From Fodinicurvata fenggangensis DSM 21160 (GTDB lineage: Bacteria; Pseudomonadota; Alphaproteobacteria; Kiloniellales; DSM-21159), in contig NZ_JMLV01000011.1 in assembly GCF_000686045.1 (NCBI RefSeq), positions 62,001-126,000 of the forward strand: DNA of 64,000 bases. Reading direction: 5' to 3'. Under the pieces are notes generated by a model that had not been told where the DNA came from, searched no databases, and worked only from the letters and a program-made list of their open reading frames with translations. A program made the position numbers and the translations under genes. Position 1 is the first letter of the stretch; the number at the start of each line of letters is the position of its first letter. Below, in pieces: positions 44,185 through 54,094 of the stretch.

Positions 44185-45873
44185 TTACGACTCCGCTTTT
44201 CCTTGCGGCAGGATGGCGGGAAGGTCCAGCCCCATTTCACGCGCACAGTCGTGCGCGATCTCGTAACCGGCATCGGCGTGGCGCATGACGCCCGTTGCCG
44301 GATCGTTCCACAGCACGCGCTCCAGCCGGCGTGCGGCATCCTCGGTTCCGTCTGCCACGATAACCATGCCTGCATGCTGGGAAAAGCCCATGCCGACACC
44401 CCCGCCATGGTGCAGGGAAACCCAGGTCGCACCCGACGCCGTGTTCAGCAGGGCGTTCAGCAGCGGCCAGTCGGAAACGGCATCCGAGCCGTCCTTCATG
44501 GCCTCGGTCTCGCGGTTCGGACTGGCGACCGAGCCCGAGTCCAGGTGGTCGCGGCCAATGACGACCGGGCCCTCCAGCTCGCCCTTGGCGACCATCTCGT
44601 TGAAGGCCAGGCCCAGGCGGTGACGGTCGCCCAGCCCCACCCAGCAGATGCGCGCCGGCAGGCCCTGGAAGGAAATACGCTCGCGTGCCATGTCCAGCCA
44701 CTGGTGCAGCTTGTCGTTGCCCGGCGTCAGCTCCTTCACCTTCTCGTCGGTGCGATAGATGTCCTCGGGATTGCCCGACAGGGCCGCCCAGCGGAAGGGT
44801 CCGATGCCGCGGCAGAACAGCGGCCGTATATAGGCCGGCACGAAACCGGGGAAGGCAAAGGCATTCTCGAGCCCCTCATCCTTGGCCACCTGGCGGATGT
44901 TGTTGCCGTAGTCCAGGGTGGGCACGCCGGCGTTCCAGAAGTCGACCATGGCGGCGACGTGCTCCTTCATCGAGGCCCGCGCCGCCTTCTCCACCGCCTT
45001 GGGCTCGCGCTCACGCTTGTCGCGCCATTCCGCCATGCTCCAGCCCTTGGGCAGGTAGCCGTTGACCGGATCATGGGCCGAGGTCTGGTCGGTCACCATG
45101 TCGGGCCGTACGCCGCGGCGCACCAGTTCCGGGAAGATATCGGCGGCGTTGCCCAGCAGGCCGACCGACTTGGCCTCGCCGGCCTCGGTCCAGCGCCGGA
45201 TCATCTCCAGCGCCTCGTCCAGGGACTCGGTCTTCTCGTCCAGATAACGGGTGCGCTGGCGGAAGTCGATGCTGTCGGGATTGCACTCCACGGCCAGGCA
45301 ACAGGCGCCCGCCATCACGGCGGCCAGCGGCTGCGCGCCGCCCATGCCACCCAGGCCGGCGGTCAGGATCCAGCGTCCCGTCAGGTCGCCGTCGTAGTGC
45401 TGGCGCCCGGCCTCGGCGAAGGTCTCGAAGGTGCCCTGCACGATGCCCTGGGACCCGATATAGATCCAGGAGCCGGCCGTCATCTGGCCGTACATCATCA
45501 GTCCCTTGCGATCGAGCTCGGAGAAGTGGTCCCAGTTGGCCCAGTGCGGCACGATGTTGGAGTTCGCGATCAGGACGCGCGGTGCATCCTTGTGGGTGGG
45601 GAAAACGCCCACCGGCTTGCCCGACTGCACCAGCAGGGTCTGGTCCTCGCGCAGGCGCTGCAGCGTCGCGGCGATCAGGTCGAAATCCTGCCAGGTGCGC
45701 GCGGCGCGCCCGATGCCGCCATAGACCACCAGCTCGTGCGGATTCTCCGCCACCTCGGGATCCAGGTTGTTGTGCAGCATGCGGAAGGCCGCTTCCGTGG
45801 TCCAGGACTGACAGGTCAGTTCGGTCCCGCGTGGGCTTTTCACGTCGCGTTGATTGTGTCGCGGATTATCCAT
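44185..45873 (-). CDS. hutU: Urocanate hydratase
   Basis: A 562-residue enzyme, standard length, converting urocanate to imidazolone propionate with tightly bound NAD. Recognisable stretches are [31 protein letters not shown] near the start, [37 protein letters not shown] (NAD-binding glycine loop), [10 protein letters not shown] and [16 protein letters not shown] close to the C-terminus. It overlaps hutG by eight bases. Second enzyme of the histidine pathway encoded here. Confidence 0.97.
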   Translation of the reverse strand: MDNPRHNQRDVKSPRGTELTCQSWTTEAAFRMLHNNLDPEVAENPHELVVYGGIGRAARTWQDFDLIAATLQRLREDQTLLVQSGKPVGVFPTHKDAPRVLIANSNIVPHWANWDHFSELDRKGLMMYGQMTAGSWIYIGSQGIVQGTFETFAEAGRQHYDGDLTGRWILTAGLGGMGGAQPLAAVMAGACCLAVECNPDSIDFRQRTRYLDEKTESLDEALEMIRRWTEAGEAKSVGLLGNAADIFPELVRRGVRPDMVTDQTSAHDPVNGYLPKGWSMAEWRDKREREPKAVEKAARASMKEHVAAMVDFWNAGVPTLDYGNNIRQVAKDEGLENAFAFPGFVPAYIRPLFCRGIGPFRWAALSGNPEDIYRTDEKVKELTPGNDKLHQWLDMARERISFQGLPARICWVGLGDRHRLGLAFNEMVAKGELEGPVVIGRDHLDSGSVASPNRETEAMKDGSDAVSDWPLLNALLNTASGATWVSLHHGGGVGMGFSQHAGMVIVADGTEDAARRLERVLWNDPATGVMRHADAGYEIAHDCAREMGLDLPAILPQGKAES

Positions 45874-46705
45874 TCTCTGCCTCGTTTGTTGTCAGGGCGC
45901 CGTCCAGCGCCGTTGTCTCGATGACCTGGAGCAGCCTGCCCAGATGCCGGCGCAGGCCTTCGGCCTTGTCCGCGTCATAGGCAAAGGGCGGCTCTTCCGC
46001 CTGCAGGTAGGCCGCCTGCGCCAGTTCCATTTGTATGGCATGCAGCCCCTCTTCGGGCCGGCCGTAGTGACGTGTGGTCCAGCCACCCCGGAAACGGCCG
46101 TTCAGGACGTGACTGTAGTCCTCGGCCGCGGCACAGACCTCGGTGACCCGCTGCTCCAGGATCGGGGCGCAGGACGCCCCCTGGTTGGTGCCGATGTTGA
46201 AATCGGGCAGCCGCCCCTCGAACAGGCGCGGCACCCACGCGCGAATGGAATGGCAGTCATAGAGCACGGCAAAGCCGTGCTCAGCGCGCAGGCGCTCCAG
46301 CTCGGCAGTGAGCGCCTCGTGATAGGGCTTGTGGAAGGCTTCGCGGCGTGCCGCAATCTCGGCATCGCCGGGCGCTTCGCCATCGCGCCAAATGGGATTG
46401 CCGTCGAAGTCGATGTCGGGCACCAGGCCGGTGGTCGCCTGTCCCGGATAGAGCGATTCCCCCGAAGGCGGGCGGTTGGCATCGATCACATAGCGGTGGA
46501 AGCGTGCCATCACCTGAGTGGCATTGGGCAAGAGCCCGGAATAAAGCCGGTCCACATGCCAATCGGTGTCGGCCAGTTGCTGCCCGCGCTCGTTCAGGCG
46601 GGCGAAGATCTCCGCGGGCACCTCGGTGCCGCTGTGCGGGAAGGCCAGCACTACGGGACTGCTCCCGCGCGTTACCTCGACGGGGGGCACCTCGACAGGG
46701 GTCAT
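45866..46705 (-). CDS. hutG: N-formylglutamate deformylase
   Basis: A 279-residue FGase-family protein: [16 protein letters not shown] at the start, [20 protein letters not shown] and the metal-binding [31 protein letters not shown] (core DCHSIR). It releases formate from N-formylglutamate, the last step of the HutF branch. It is linked by ATGA overlap to hutH and overlaps hutU, so the genes are co-translated. Its presence together with hutF shows the five-step route rather than direct formimidoglutamase. Confidence 0.95.
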   Translation of the reverse strand: MTPVEVPPVEVTRGSSPVVLAFPHSGTEVPAEIFARLNERGQQLADTDWHVDRLYSGLLPNATQVMARFHRYVIDANRPPSGESLYPGQATTGLVPDIDFDGNPIWRDGEAPGDAEIAARREAFHKPYHEALTAELERLRAEHGFAVLYDCHSIRAWVPRLFEGRLPDFNIGTNQGASCAPILEQRVTEVCAAAEDYSHVLNGRFRGGWTTRHYGRPEEGLHAIQMELAQAAYLQAEEPPFAYDADKAEGLRRHLGRLLQVIETTALDGALTTNEAENG

Positions 46706-48240
46706 GGCGTCATCTCCAGGGGCGGGACCTGGCCGTCCAGGCTGGCCAACAGGGCGCCGTCGGCCACCAGTCGAGCCGCCAGCTCCAGCTCGTCACTCAG
46801 GTAGCGATCCTCCTCCAGGCTGGGCACGACCTGGCGAATGACAGACAGGCTGTCACGCAGGCGCGGACTGGTCTTCAAGGGGGCACGGAACTCCACACCC
46901 TGTGCCCCGGCCAGCGCCTCGATCCCGATGATGCGTTCCAGGTTGGCGCTCATGGCCAGCAGGCGATAGGCGCCGTGACAGGCCATGGAGACATGGTCCT
47001 CCTGGTTGGCCGAGGTCGGAGTCGAGTCCACCGAAGCGGGATGGGCGCGCTGCCGATTCTCGCTCATCAGCGCCGCCGAGGTCACCTCGGCAATCATCAG
47101 ACCGGAATTCAGGCCCGGCTTGGGCGACAGGAAGGCCGGCAGGCCGAAGCTCAGCGCCGGATCCACCAGCAGCGAGATGCGCCGCTGTGCGATGGAGCCC
47201 AGTTCGGCCACGGCCAGGGCAATCTGGTCCGCGGCGAAGGCCACGGGCTCGGCATGGAAGTTGCCGCCGGAGACAATGGAGCCATCCTCGAGCACCAGCG
47301 GATTGTCGGTCACGGCATTGGCCTCGATCACCAGGGTCCGGCCCGCTTGGCGCAACAGGTCCAGGGCCGCGCCCGCCACCTGGGGCTGGCAGCGCAGGCA
47401 ATAGGGGTCCTGCACCCGCTCGTCGCCCTCGCGGTGGCTTTCACGAATTTCCGAGCCGTCCAGCAGATGGCGCAGGGCCGCACCGGAATCGATCTGCCCC
47501 GGCTGCCCGCGCAGCGCGTGAATTTCCACCCGGAAGGGCGCGCTGGAGCCCATGGCCGCATCGGTGGACAGCGCCCCGGTGACCAGGGAGGACAGGGCCG
47601 CGCGCCAGGCCCGGAACAGGCCGGCCAGCGCCAGGGCGGTCGAGACCTGTGTCCCGTTGATGAGCGCCAGGCCCTCCTTGGCCCCCAGGACCAGCGGCGC
47701 AAGACCGGCTTTCGACAGGGCTTCGGCCGAGGGCATGCGCGCGCCCTGATAGCTGCTTTCGCCCTCGCCCATCATCGCGGCCGCCATGTGCGCCAGCGGC
47801 GCCAGGTCGCCAGACGCCCCCACCGACCCCTGGGAAGGGACGACCGGCAGGACGTCGGCAGCCAGCATCTGTTGCAGCTGCTCGATCACAGCCCAGCGCA
47901 CACCCGAAGCGCCCCGCCCCAGCGAGACCAGCTTCAGGGCCATCATCAGGCGCACGATTTCCGGCTCCAGCGGTGTGCCCACACCCGCACAATGCGAGCG
48001 GATCAGGTTGCGCTGCAGATTGGCCGTGTCCTCTTTCGAAATGCCGACGCTGGCCAGCTTGCCGAAGCCGGTATTGACGCCATAGACCGGAGCGCCGTCT
48101 TCGACGGCAGCCGTAATTCGGGCCGCACTGGCCTCGACAGCGCTGCGGGCCTGAGGGTCGAGCTGGACCGCGCGTCCTTCGAACAGTATGGATTGCAGGT
48201 CCGCCAGCGTGACGGCCCCTGGCGTGAGCGTCAGGGTCAT
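46702..48240 (-). CDS. hutH: Histidine ammonia-lyase
   Basis: A 512-residue enzyme that deaminates histidine to urocanate. Catalytic MIO prosthetic group precursors Ala142-Ser143-Gly144 are in [28 protein letters not shown] has the substrate-binding Tyr-Asn, and [26 protein letters not shown] is the usual C-terminal active-site block (quoted core [11 protein letters not shown]). It has ATGA overlaps with hutI upstream and hutG downstream. Confidence 0.97.
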   Translation of the reverse strand: MTLTLTPGAVTLADLQSILFEGRAVQLDPQARSAVEASAARITAAVEDGAPVYGVNTGFGKLASVGISKEDTANLQRNLIRSHCAGVGTPLEPEIVRLMMALKLVSLGRGASGVRWAVIEQLQQMLAADVLPVVPSQGSVGASGDLAPLAHMAAAMMGEGESSYQGARMPSAEALSKAGLAPLVLGAKEGLALINGTQVSTALALAGLFRAWRAALSSLVTGALSTDAAMGSSAPFRVEIHALRGQPGQIDSGAALRHLLDGSEIRESHREGDERVQDPYCLRCQPQVAGAALDLLRQAGRTLVIEANAVTDNPLVLEDGSIVSGGNFHAEPVAFAADQIALAVAELGSIAQRRISLLVDPALSFGLPAFLSPKPGLNSGLMIAEVTSAALMSENRQRAHPASVDSTPTSANQEDHVSMACHGAYRLLAMSANLERIIGIEALAGAQGVEFRAPLKTSPRLRDSLSVIRQVVPSLEEDRYLSDELELAARLVADGALLASLDGQVPPLEMTP

Positions 48241-49445
48241 GCCGCGCCTCCGCTGATGCGCTTGTAAAGCGGGTTGAAACCGATGCGATAGGCCAGCGAT
48301 GCCGGTTCCTCCACATCCCAGATGGCCAGGTCGGCACGTTTGCCCGACTCAAGGGTGCCCACCTCGCCGGACAGCCCCAGGGCCCGCGCACCCTCGCGTG
48401 TCAGGCCGGCCAACGCCTCCTCGGGTGTCATGCGGAACAGCGTGCAGGCCATATTCATCACCAGCAGCGGCGAAAACAGCGGCGAGGAACCGGGGTTGCA
48501 GTCGGTCGCCAGCGCCAGGGGCACACCGGCCTGACGCAGCAGGGCCAGTGGCGGCAGCTGGGTTTCGCGCAGGGTGTAGAAGGCGCCCGGCAGCAGCACA
48601 GCCACCGTGCCGGCCTGGGCCATGGCTTCCACGCCGGCGGCATCCAGGTATTCCAGATGATCGGCCGACAGCGCGCCATAGTGTGCGGCCAGTTCCGTGC
48701 CGCCCTGATTGGACAGCTGCTCGGCATGCAGCTTCAGCGGCAGGTCTAGATCCCGAGCCTTCCGGAAGACGCGTTCGATCTGTTCGCTGGAAAAGGCGAT
48801 GTTTTCGCAGAAACCATCCACGGCATCGACCAGCCCGTCCGCGGCCGCGCTCTCAAGGCCGGGCAGAACCACCTCGTCGATATAGGCATCGCTCTCGCCC
48901 TTGTATTCGGGCGGCAAGGCGTGGGCGCCCAGGTAGGTCGTCTCCACCCGGACAGCGCGTTCCCTGCCCAGGCGGCGTGCCGCCGAGAGCATCTTCTTCT
49001 CATGGTCGACGCTCAAGCCATAGCCGGACTTGATCTCCAGCGTGGTGACCCCCTCGGCCATCAGGGCGTCCAGCCGCGGCAGGGCCAGGGCCACCAGGTC
49101 ATCCTCGCTGGCCTCGCGGGTCGCCTGCATGGTGGAGAGGATGCCGCCGCCGGCCTTGGCCACCTCTTCATAGGAGGCACCTTCCAGGCGCAATTCGAAC
49201 TCGCGCGCCCGGTCTCCGCCATAGACCAGATGGGTGTGGCAATCGATCAGGCCGGGGGTAACCAGGCGCCCCTCGAGCTCGTGGCGAGGCAGGTCGCGAT
49301 AGGCCGCCGGAAGCTCGTCAGCAGGTCCCACCCAGGCAATACGTCCGGCCTGCAGGGCGAGGGCGCCGTTCTCGATCAGCCCATAGGAAACGCCCCCCTT
49401 CGTCATGGTGGCAAGTCGTCCCCCGGTGAGCACGCAATCGGCCAA
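48237..49445 (-). CDS. hutI: Imidazolonepropionase
   Basis: A 402-residue amidohydrolase: [26 protein letters not shown] with metal-binding [41 protein letters not shown]. It converts imidazolone propionate to N-formimidoylglutamate using zinc or iron. The start is TTG 49445, strongly supported by AAGGGAGG five bases upstream. It is the first gene of the hutIHGU-TRAP transcript and diverges from hutF. Confidence 0.96.
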   Translation of the reverse strand: MADCVLTGGRLATMTKGGVSYGLIENGALALQAGRIAWVGPADELPAAYRDLPRHELEGRLVTPGLIDCHTHLVYGGDRAREFELRLEGASYEEVAKAGGGILSTMQATREASEDDLVALALPRLDALMAEGVTTLEIKSGYGLSVDHEKKMLSAARRLGRERAVRVETTYLGAHALPPEYKGESDAYIDEVVLPGLESAAADGLVDAVDGFCENIAFSSEQIERVFRKARDLDLPLKLHAEQLSNQGGTELAAHYGALSADHLEYLDAAGVEAMAQAGTVAVLLPGAFYTLRETQLPPLALLRQAGVPLALATDCNPGSSPLFSPLLVMNMACTLFRMTPEEALAGLTREGARALGLSGEVGTLESGKRADLAIWDVEEPASLAYRIGFNPLYKRISGGAA

Positions 49446-49461
49446 GGCAGCCTCCCTTCAA

Positions 49462-49511
49462 TAAACTTGACATAATTTGAATATGTCTGCACATATTTGT
49501 CAATATCAAGT
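49462..49511. promoter_or_regulatory. Divergent hut promoter/operator
   Basis: Nested inverted repeats fill the gap between hutI and hutF: outer AACTTGA...TCAAGTT (49464-49470 with 49505-49511), GACATA...TATGTC (49469-49474 with 49482-49487) and the perfect ATATGT-CTGC-ACATAT (49481-49496). TTGACA occurs on both strands (49467-49472 plus, 49498-49503 minus), giving facing promoters that overlap the palindromes. HutC is the obvious repressor to bind here, relieved by urocanate in known systems. Confidence 0.75.
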
Positions 49512-49523
49512 TCAGGAGCGGTC

Positions 49524-50888
49524 ATGCAAACGATCCGGGCGCGCCAGGCCCTCCTGCCCGACGGCTGGCGCGAAGCTGTTGAAATCGACATCGGAGCGGA
49601 CGGGCGGATCGCCGCGGTGCGCAGCGGCTGTAACCTGCCGGACTCGGTCACGGATTGCCTGCTGCCCGCCCCCGGGAACCTGCACAGCCATTCCTTCCAG
49701 CGTGCCCTGGCCGGTCTGACCGAACGGCGCGGTCCCGGTGGCCAGGATTCTTTCTGGACCTGGCGCCAGCTCATGTACGCCTTCCTGGAGAAACTGACGC
49801 CCGACGACCTGGAGGCGATTGCCGCCCTGGCCTTCATGGAGATGCTCGAGGCCGGCTACGGCGGCGTTGCGGAGTTTCACTACCTGCACCACCAGCCCAA
49901 CGGCCAGCCCTACGAACGCCTCGGGGAGACCAGCCACCGCATCCAGGCGGCCGCCCTGGAAAGCGGGCTCGGCCTGACACAGCTTCCGGTGCTCTACAGC
50001 CGCGGCGGACTGGACGACCAACCCCTCCAGGGCGGTCAGAAGCGCTTTGGCTGCGACCTCGAGTGCTATGCCCGGCTTGTCGAGGAAGCCGAAGCGGGCC
50101 TGGCGTCCCTGCCGGACGACGCTCGCCTGGGCCTGGCGCTGCACTCCCTGCGCGCCGTGGCGCCGCACAACCTTGCGCGGGCCGTGGCCGTGCGCCCGGA
50201 CGGCCCGCTGCACATCCACATCGCTGAACAGATGGCCGAGGTCACCGCGGTGGAACAGGCCTATGGCGCCCGGCCCATCGACTGGCTGCTGGACAATTGC
50301 CAGGTGGACGAACGCTGGTGCCTGGTCCACGCCACCCACATGAGCGCGCAGGAAACGCAGCGGCTGGCCCAGACCCGGGCCGTGGCCGGGCTCTGCCCCA
50401 TTACCGAAAGCAACCTGGGGGACGGCATCTTCGAAGGCCGGGCCTATGTCCAGCAGGGCGGGCGCTTCGGCATCGGCACGGATTCCAACGTCTGCATCGC
50501 CCTGTCCGAGGAGCTGCGCAGCCTGGAGTACAGCCAGCGTCTGAAGGACCAGGGCCGCGTGGTTCTGGCCGACGGGCATCGTTCGGCCGGGCGCTTTCTC
50601 TATGACGGCATGCTGGCCGGCGGCGCCCAGGCCCTGGGACGCGACAGCGGCGCGCTGCAGGTTGGCAAGCTGGCCGATATCCTGTCCCTGGACGGGGACA
50701 GCCTGCCCCTGGCCGGTGCGGGCGGTGACGAGGTGCTGGACGCTTGGATCTTCGCCGCCAACGCCTCCATCGTGAAGGACGTCTGGTCGGCGGGCCGTCA
50801 CATGGTCCAGGGCGGCCGCCATCGCAATCGCGAGGCGATCGAGGCGCGCTACCGCAAGGTCCTGGGCCGTTTGAGGGGCTCCCTGTGA
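49524..50888 (+). CDS. hutF: Formimidoylglutamate deiminase
   Basis: A 454-residue amidohydrolase-fold enzyme: LLPAPGNLHSHSFQRALAGL with metal-binding HxH, EFHYLHHQPNG, LHIHIAEQMAEV and GIGTDSNVCIALSEELRSLEYSQRL (metal Asp in GTDSN). It removes ammonia from formimidoylglutamate giving formylglutamate, which HutG then deformylates. ATG 49524 has AGGAG six bases upstream. Its stop overlaps hutC by four bases. Confidence 0.95.
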   Translation: MQTIRARQALLPDGWREAVEIDIGADGRIAAVRSGCNLPDSVTDCLLPAPGNLHSHSFQRALAGLTERRGPGGQDSFWTWRQLMYAFLEKLTPDDLEAIAALAFMEMLEAGYGGVAEFHYLHHQPNGQPYERLGETSHRIQAAALESGLGLTQLPVLYSRGGLDDQPLQGGQKRFGCDLECYARLVEEAEAGLASLPDDARLGLALHSLRAVAPHNLARAVAVRPDGPLHIHIAEQMAEVTAVEQAYGARPIDWLLDNCQVDERWCLVHATHMSAQETQRLAQTRAVAGLCPITESNLGDGIFEGRAYVQQGGRFGIGTDSNVCIALSEELRSLEYSQRLKDQGRVVLADGHRSAGRFLYDGMLAGGAQALGRDSGALQVGKLADILSLDGDSLPLAGAGGDEVLDAWIFAANASIVKDVWSAGRHMVQGGRHRNREAIEARYRKVLGRLRGSL

Positions 50889-51586
50889 GCACGGCTCAGA
50901 TCAATTCATACCAGGCCGTACAGGCCGAGATCATGAAACGGATCCAGGACCGCGAATGGCCGCCCGGCACCCTGATTCCCGGCGAGACCGAGCTGGCCGA
51001 GACCTTCGGCTGCGCACGCGCCACGGTGAACCGGGCGCTGCGCGAACTTGCGGATACGGGCATCCTCGAACGCAAGCGCCGGGCCGGCACGCGCGTGGCG
51101 CTCAACCCGGTGCGCAAGGCCGTCCTGGACATCCCCATCACCCGTCACGAGATCGAAAGCCGCGGCGCCACCTATGGCTACAGCCTGCTGGAGCGCCAGC
51201 GCCTGGCCCCCAGCCCCGCCGTCCGGGCCCGCCTGGACCTGCCGGCCGAGGCCGACATGCTGCATGTCTGCAGTCTGCATCTGGCCGACCAGCGCCCCTT
51301 CCAGCTGGAGGATCGCTGGATCAACATTCCGGCCGCCGCGGGCATTCTGGAGGCTCCGCTCGACCGGCTCAGCGCCAACGAATGGCTGGTGCAGGAAGTG
51401 CCCTACTCCCATGGGCGCATTCACTTCTCCGCCGCCAATGCCGGTCCGCGTGAAGCCGAACTTCTGGAAACACCCGAAGGCAGCGCGCTCTTCATCGTCG
51501 AGCGCACCACTTGGCTGGGCACCCAGCCCGTAACCTTCGTGCGCATGTCCTATCGCGGGGACTACAGCCTGACAACGGAACTTTGA
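50885..51586 (+). CDS. hutC: Histidine utilisation repressor HutC (GntR family)
   Basis: A 233-residue GntR/HutC-type repressor: winged helix INSYQAVQAEIMKRIQDREWPPGTLIPGETELAETFGCARATVNRALRELADTGIL (recognition part CARATVNRALREL) and a UTRA ligand domain ending TWLGTQPVTFVRMSYRGDYSLTTEL. In Pseudomonas HutC is released from DNA by urocanate. The GTG at 50885 overlaps the hutF stop. It should bind the palindromes at 49462-49511. Confidence 0.95.
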   Translation: MSTAQINSYQAVQAEIMKRIQDREWPPGTLIPGETELAETFGCARATVNRALRELADTGILERKRRAGTRVALNPVRKAVLDIPITRHEIESRGATYGYSLLERQRLAPSPAVRARLDLPAEADMLHVCSLHLADQRPFQLEDRWINIPAAAGILEAPLDRLSANEWLVQEVPYSHGRIHFSAANAGPREAELLETPEGSALFIVERTTWLGTQPVTFVRMSYRGDYSLTTEL

Positions 51587-51666
51587 TCAGGCATCAGCCA
51601 CATTTTCCCCGCCTGCGTTTAACACAGATCAATGCGGGCCCCTTCTTCCTCCTCTAGCCTCAAATG

Positions 51667-51824
51667 GCTGCATGGCGGTTGGCGGCTTCGCACTCCAAAG
51701 GTTGCCGCGTCAACCGGAGTAGCGTTACTTCGCCTACTCTGATGGCGCCGGAGGTGAGGGCAACGTCCCCTCCGCTGCGACAGAGTCCGCCATGCAGCGC
51801 TCGCAACGCTTCGGACAGCGCTGC
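51667..51824. other. Compact multi-helix structured element, possible ncRNA or small inverted-repeat element
   Basis: The 240-base gap between hutC and the response regulator holds a set of perfectly nested helices: P1 GCTGCATGGC (51667-51676) with GCCATGCAGC (51789-51798); P2 GGTTGGCGGC (51677-51686) with GCCGC/CAACC (51704-51715); P3 GAGTAG (51717-51722) with CTACTC (51734-51739); P4 GGAGG (51750-51754) with CCTCC (51769-51773). Helices P1, P2 and P3 follow each other directly. GCAGCGCT (51794-51801) can instead pair with AGCGCTGC (51817-51824), competing with P1. No known riboswitch motif or tRNA feature was recognised. A MITE-like element with 12-base terminal repeats is the alternative. 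Confidence 0.5.
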
Positions 51825-51825
51825 T

Positions 51826-52209
51826 TCAGCCCGCCTCCGTCGGCAGCAGGGCCTTCACCCGGGCCACAACGTCGGTGGTGGAGAAGGGCTTGGTGACAAA
51901 ATCGTCCACGCCCAGTTCCAGGCCCTTGCGGCGGTCCACCTCGCGAATACGGGCGGTCAGCATGATGATGGGAATCGCGCAGGTTCTATTATCCCCACGC
52001 AGGGTGCGCACGACCTCGAAACCGTCGCAGCCCGGCATCATGATGTCGAGCAGCAGGATATCCGGAATGTCCCGAACCGCCATTTCGATCGCGCACTCGC
52101 CATCCTTCGCGACACCAACCTCGAAGCCCTGCTTCTCCATCAGGAAACTCAGGGATTCCGCAATTGTATTTTCATCTTCTGCAATAAGGACCGTCGATTT
52201 TCGGGCCAA
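51826..52209 (-). CDS. Single-domain response regulator
   Basis: A 127-residue receiver domain with no output domain: acidic pocket Glu11-Asp12, phosphoacceptor Asp55 in ILLLDIMMPGCDGFEV, switch Thr85 in IIMLTAR and Lys107 in VTKPFS. It is CheY/DivK-like in size, and would act through protein contact. The start is TTG 52209 after a GGGGGG run. No histidine kinase is nearby; it sits between hutC and a ScfR-type regulator, with its own 98-base AT-richer leader (52210-52307). Confidence 0.88.
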   Translation of the reverse strand: MARKSTVLIAEDENTIAESLSFLMEKQGFEVGVAKDGECAIEMAVRDIPDILLLDIMMPGCDGFEVVRTLRGDNRTCAIPIIMLTARIREVDRRKGLELGVDDFVTKPFSTTDVVARVKALLPTEAG

Positions 52210-52307
52210 GTTGCCCCCCTTGCTGAAACCAGCCTTGTATGCGGCCGTTCATTCTTGTTCTTGTGTCTATTCTAGCGCGTTCGCGCCAAGGTTATAATAG
52301 TTGATTT

Positions 52308-53885
52308 TCAGGTAGCCTCCGCCTCCAGGCTTGGCTCGGCCTGGTCATAAGCCCGCTGCATGCAATCCACACGCGGGCACTGTCGGCAGCCGACACCGAC
52401 GGGCACGGCTGCCTCGGGATTTGCCAGGGGCAGTCCGTCAGCGTAGACGATATCCTTGGCGAAGGCAGTATCGCAGCCGATCATCACGGAATGCACGGCC
52501 TGTGGCGCCCAATAGCCGCCCCCGCCCCGCCGAACGGCCCGGGCCACGAACAGGTAGGTGGTATTGTCCGGCAGGCGCACATACTGCGTCACCAGCCGAT
52601 CCGGAGTCAGGTAGGCCTCGTGCACGGCCCAGCGCGGGCAGGCTCCGCTGTAGCGCGGCAACTGCAGGCCCGAGGCCGAGAATCGTTTCGAGATATTGCC
52701 TGCGATATCGGTGCGCAGGAAATGGAAGGGGATGCCCTCGCGGCCGGGATGGCGCAGCGTGGTCAGGCGATGGCAGACCTGCTCCCAACTGGCGGCAAAG
52801 CGTTGCTGCAGCATCTCGATGTCATGACGCAGCTCCAGGGCGGCCTCGCGAAAGGCATCATAGGGAAACAGCAGGGCCGCCGCAGCATAGGACACCAGGG
52901 CTTCGCGTGCGCGCTCGCGCGCTGGATCGCTTGTCAGGCGAGCGCTCTGCACGAGCCCTTCGATTTCCTCTGCTGCCTCCAGGCGACAAATCAGGCGGGC
53001 CGCAAGGAAGCGCGATGAGGTGATGGGCAGGGCGCGCGAGAACTGCAACACCCTTTGCTGCGCATCCCAGTGATAACCGCGCGAAGGCAGGTTGCCCGAG
53101 GACAGGCGCTCCACACGCACATCATGCTGCGCCTCCAGGTGCAGGATCAGGTCCGTCAGGAACAGTCCGCCGTCGGGGTCCACGGCACTGCGCAGTTCCT
53201 CGGCACGCGCCTCCAGCTCCGGGAAATAGTTGTTATGGTCGTAAAGCAGGTCATCCACCTCCTCGGCCGGATTGATGGCCCGGCGTCCGGCGGCGCCCCG
53301 TTCCAGGAAATTGAAGATATCGGTGGCCGACTCGGCCAGGCGTTCTGATTCGCGCATCAGGGTCTGGTTGAAATGCGCACGCTTTTCGGGCTGCAGGTCA
53401 TCATAGCTGTGAAAGATCTCCGCCACCGTGCGGATGGCGGTAATGCGCGTCAGCACGGAATGGCTGGCATCTGCCAGGAAGGGGTCATGGCTCAACCGCT
53501 CGGACAGCATGTCCACTTCGTCCAGTGAACTGCGATAGGCGCGGTAAAGCGCCATGAGCGCCTTCACAAGCGCGGGGGTGTTCGCCACGGCCGCCGAGAA
53601 CTCCTGCGGATCCAGGGGTGTTTCCTCGAAGACCGGGTCGGCCGTCATCTCGCCCAGGTCCGACAGCAGGCGTCCTTCCTCCGAGCCCGACAGGGTCCCC
53701 GGCTCCAGTCCCAGGGCCTCGGCCAGGCGCACCAGCAGGCTGCCGCCGATGGCGCGCCGATTGTGCTCGATCAGGTTCAGGTAGGAGGGGGAGATTCCAA
53801 CGGCATCAGCCAGGGCCATCTGGGTCAGGCCATGGTCCTTGCGGTGGCGCCGCAGGCGGTGGCCGATGGGTATCTGGCGGGACAT
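52308..53885 (-). CDS. XRE-family short-chain acyl metabolism regulator (ScfR/RamB/PrpR type)
   Basis: A 525-residue regulator. Residues 8-65 form an XRE helix-turn-helix (GHRLRRHRKDHGLTQMALADAVGISPSYLNLIEHNRRAI). A middle region corresponds to the IrrE/ImmA-like domain (LHLEAQHDVRVERLSSGNLPSRGYHWD, then FSRALPITSSRFLAARLI), in which the HExxH zinc motif is absent. The C-terminal DUF2083-type part has GREGIPFHFLRTDIAGNISKRFSASGLQLPRYSGACPRWAVH and a Cys cluster GVGCRQCPRVDCMQRA. Related proteins (RamB, PrpR, ScfR) control acetate or propionate genes and may bind acyl-CoA or Fe-S. It diverges from the ABC operon at 54095. Confidence 0.9.
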   Translation of the reverse strand: MSRQIPIGHRLRRHRKDHGLTQMALADAVGISPSYLNLIEHNRRAIGGSLLVRLAEALGLEPGTLSGSEEGRLLSDLGEMTADPVFEETPLDPQEFSAAVANTPALVKALMALYRAYRSSLDEVDMLSERLSHDPFLADASHSVLTRITAIRTVAEIFHSYDDLQPEKRAHFNQTLMRESERLAESATDIFNFLERGAAGRRAINPAEEVDDLLYDHNNYFPELEARAEELRSAVDPDGGLFLTDLILHLEAQHDVRVERLSSGNLPSRGYHWDAQQRVLQFSRALPITSSRFLAARLICRLEAAEEIEGLVQSARLTSDPARERAREALVSYAAAALLFPYDAFREAALELRHDIEMLQQRFAASWEQVCHRLTTLRHPGREGIPFHFLRTDIAGNISKRFSASGLQLPRYSGACPRWAVHEAYLTPDRLVTQYVRLPDNTTYLFVARAVRRGGGGYWAPQAVHSVMIGCDTAFAKDIVYADGLPLANPEAAVPVGVGCRQCPRVDCMQRAYDQAEPSLEAEAT

Positions 53886-53904
53886 AGCAGGCCTTCCCTT
53901 TCAC

Positions 53905-53971
53905 AAAGTTTACAACTTTTCACGCCTCTCGAAATTATTTTTACAGAAAAAGTTTTTATAATCAAAACTTT
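53905..53971. promoter_or_regulatory. Two palindromes between the ScfR-type gene and the ABC operon
   Basis: AAAGTT-TAC-AACTTT (53905-53919) and AAAGTTTT-TATAATC-AAAACTTT (53949-53971) are perfect inverted repeats sharing AAAGTT/AACTTT half-sites, centres about 48 bases apart, in an AT-rich divergent intergenic region. They resemble the AAAGTTTGCAAA-like boxes bound by RamB-type regulators and are probably bound by the protein encoded at 52308. Confidence 0.65.
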
Positions 53972-54094
53972 ATTGATTTGTTAACAGGAAAATTTCATGC
54001 TGCCGTTTGGCCGGGCAATAAACTTCCGCGCATAACAACCGGCTGCGCACTCCAATAAACAGCATCCGCAACAGGATGAGGGAGGAACAAACAG

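Noticed and set aside
46348-48267. 639-codon plus-strand frame
   Set aside because: Antisense to hutH, whose MIO motif and length are canonical.
51667-51798. Structured element as a tRNA or known riboswitch
   Set aside because: No anticodon arm, T-loop or CCA, and none of the conserved riboswitch core words that I know; kept only as an unidentified element.
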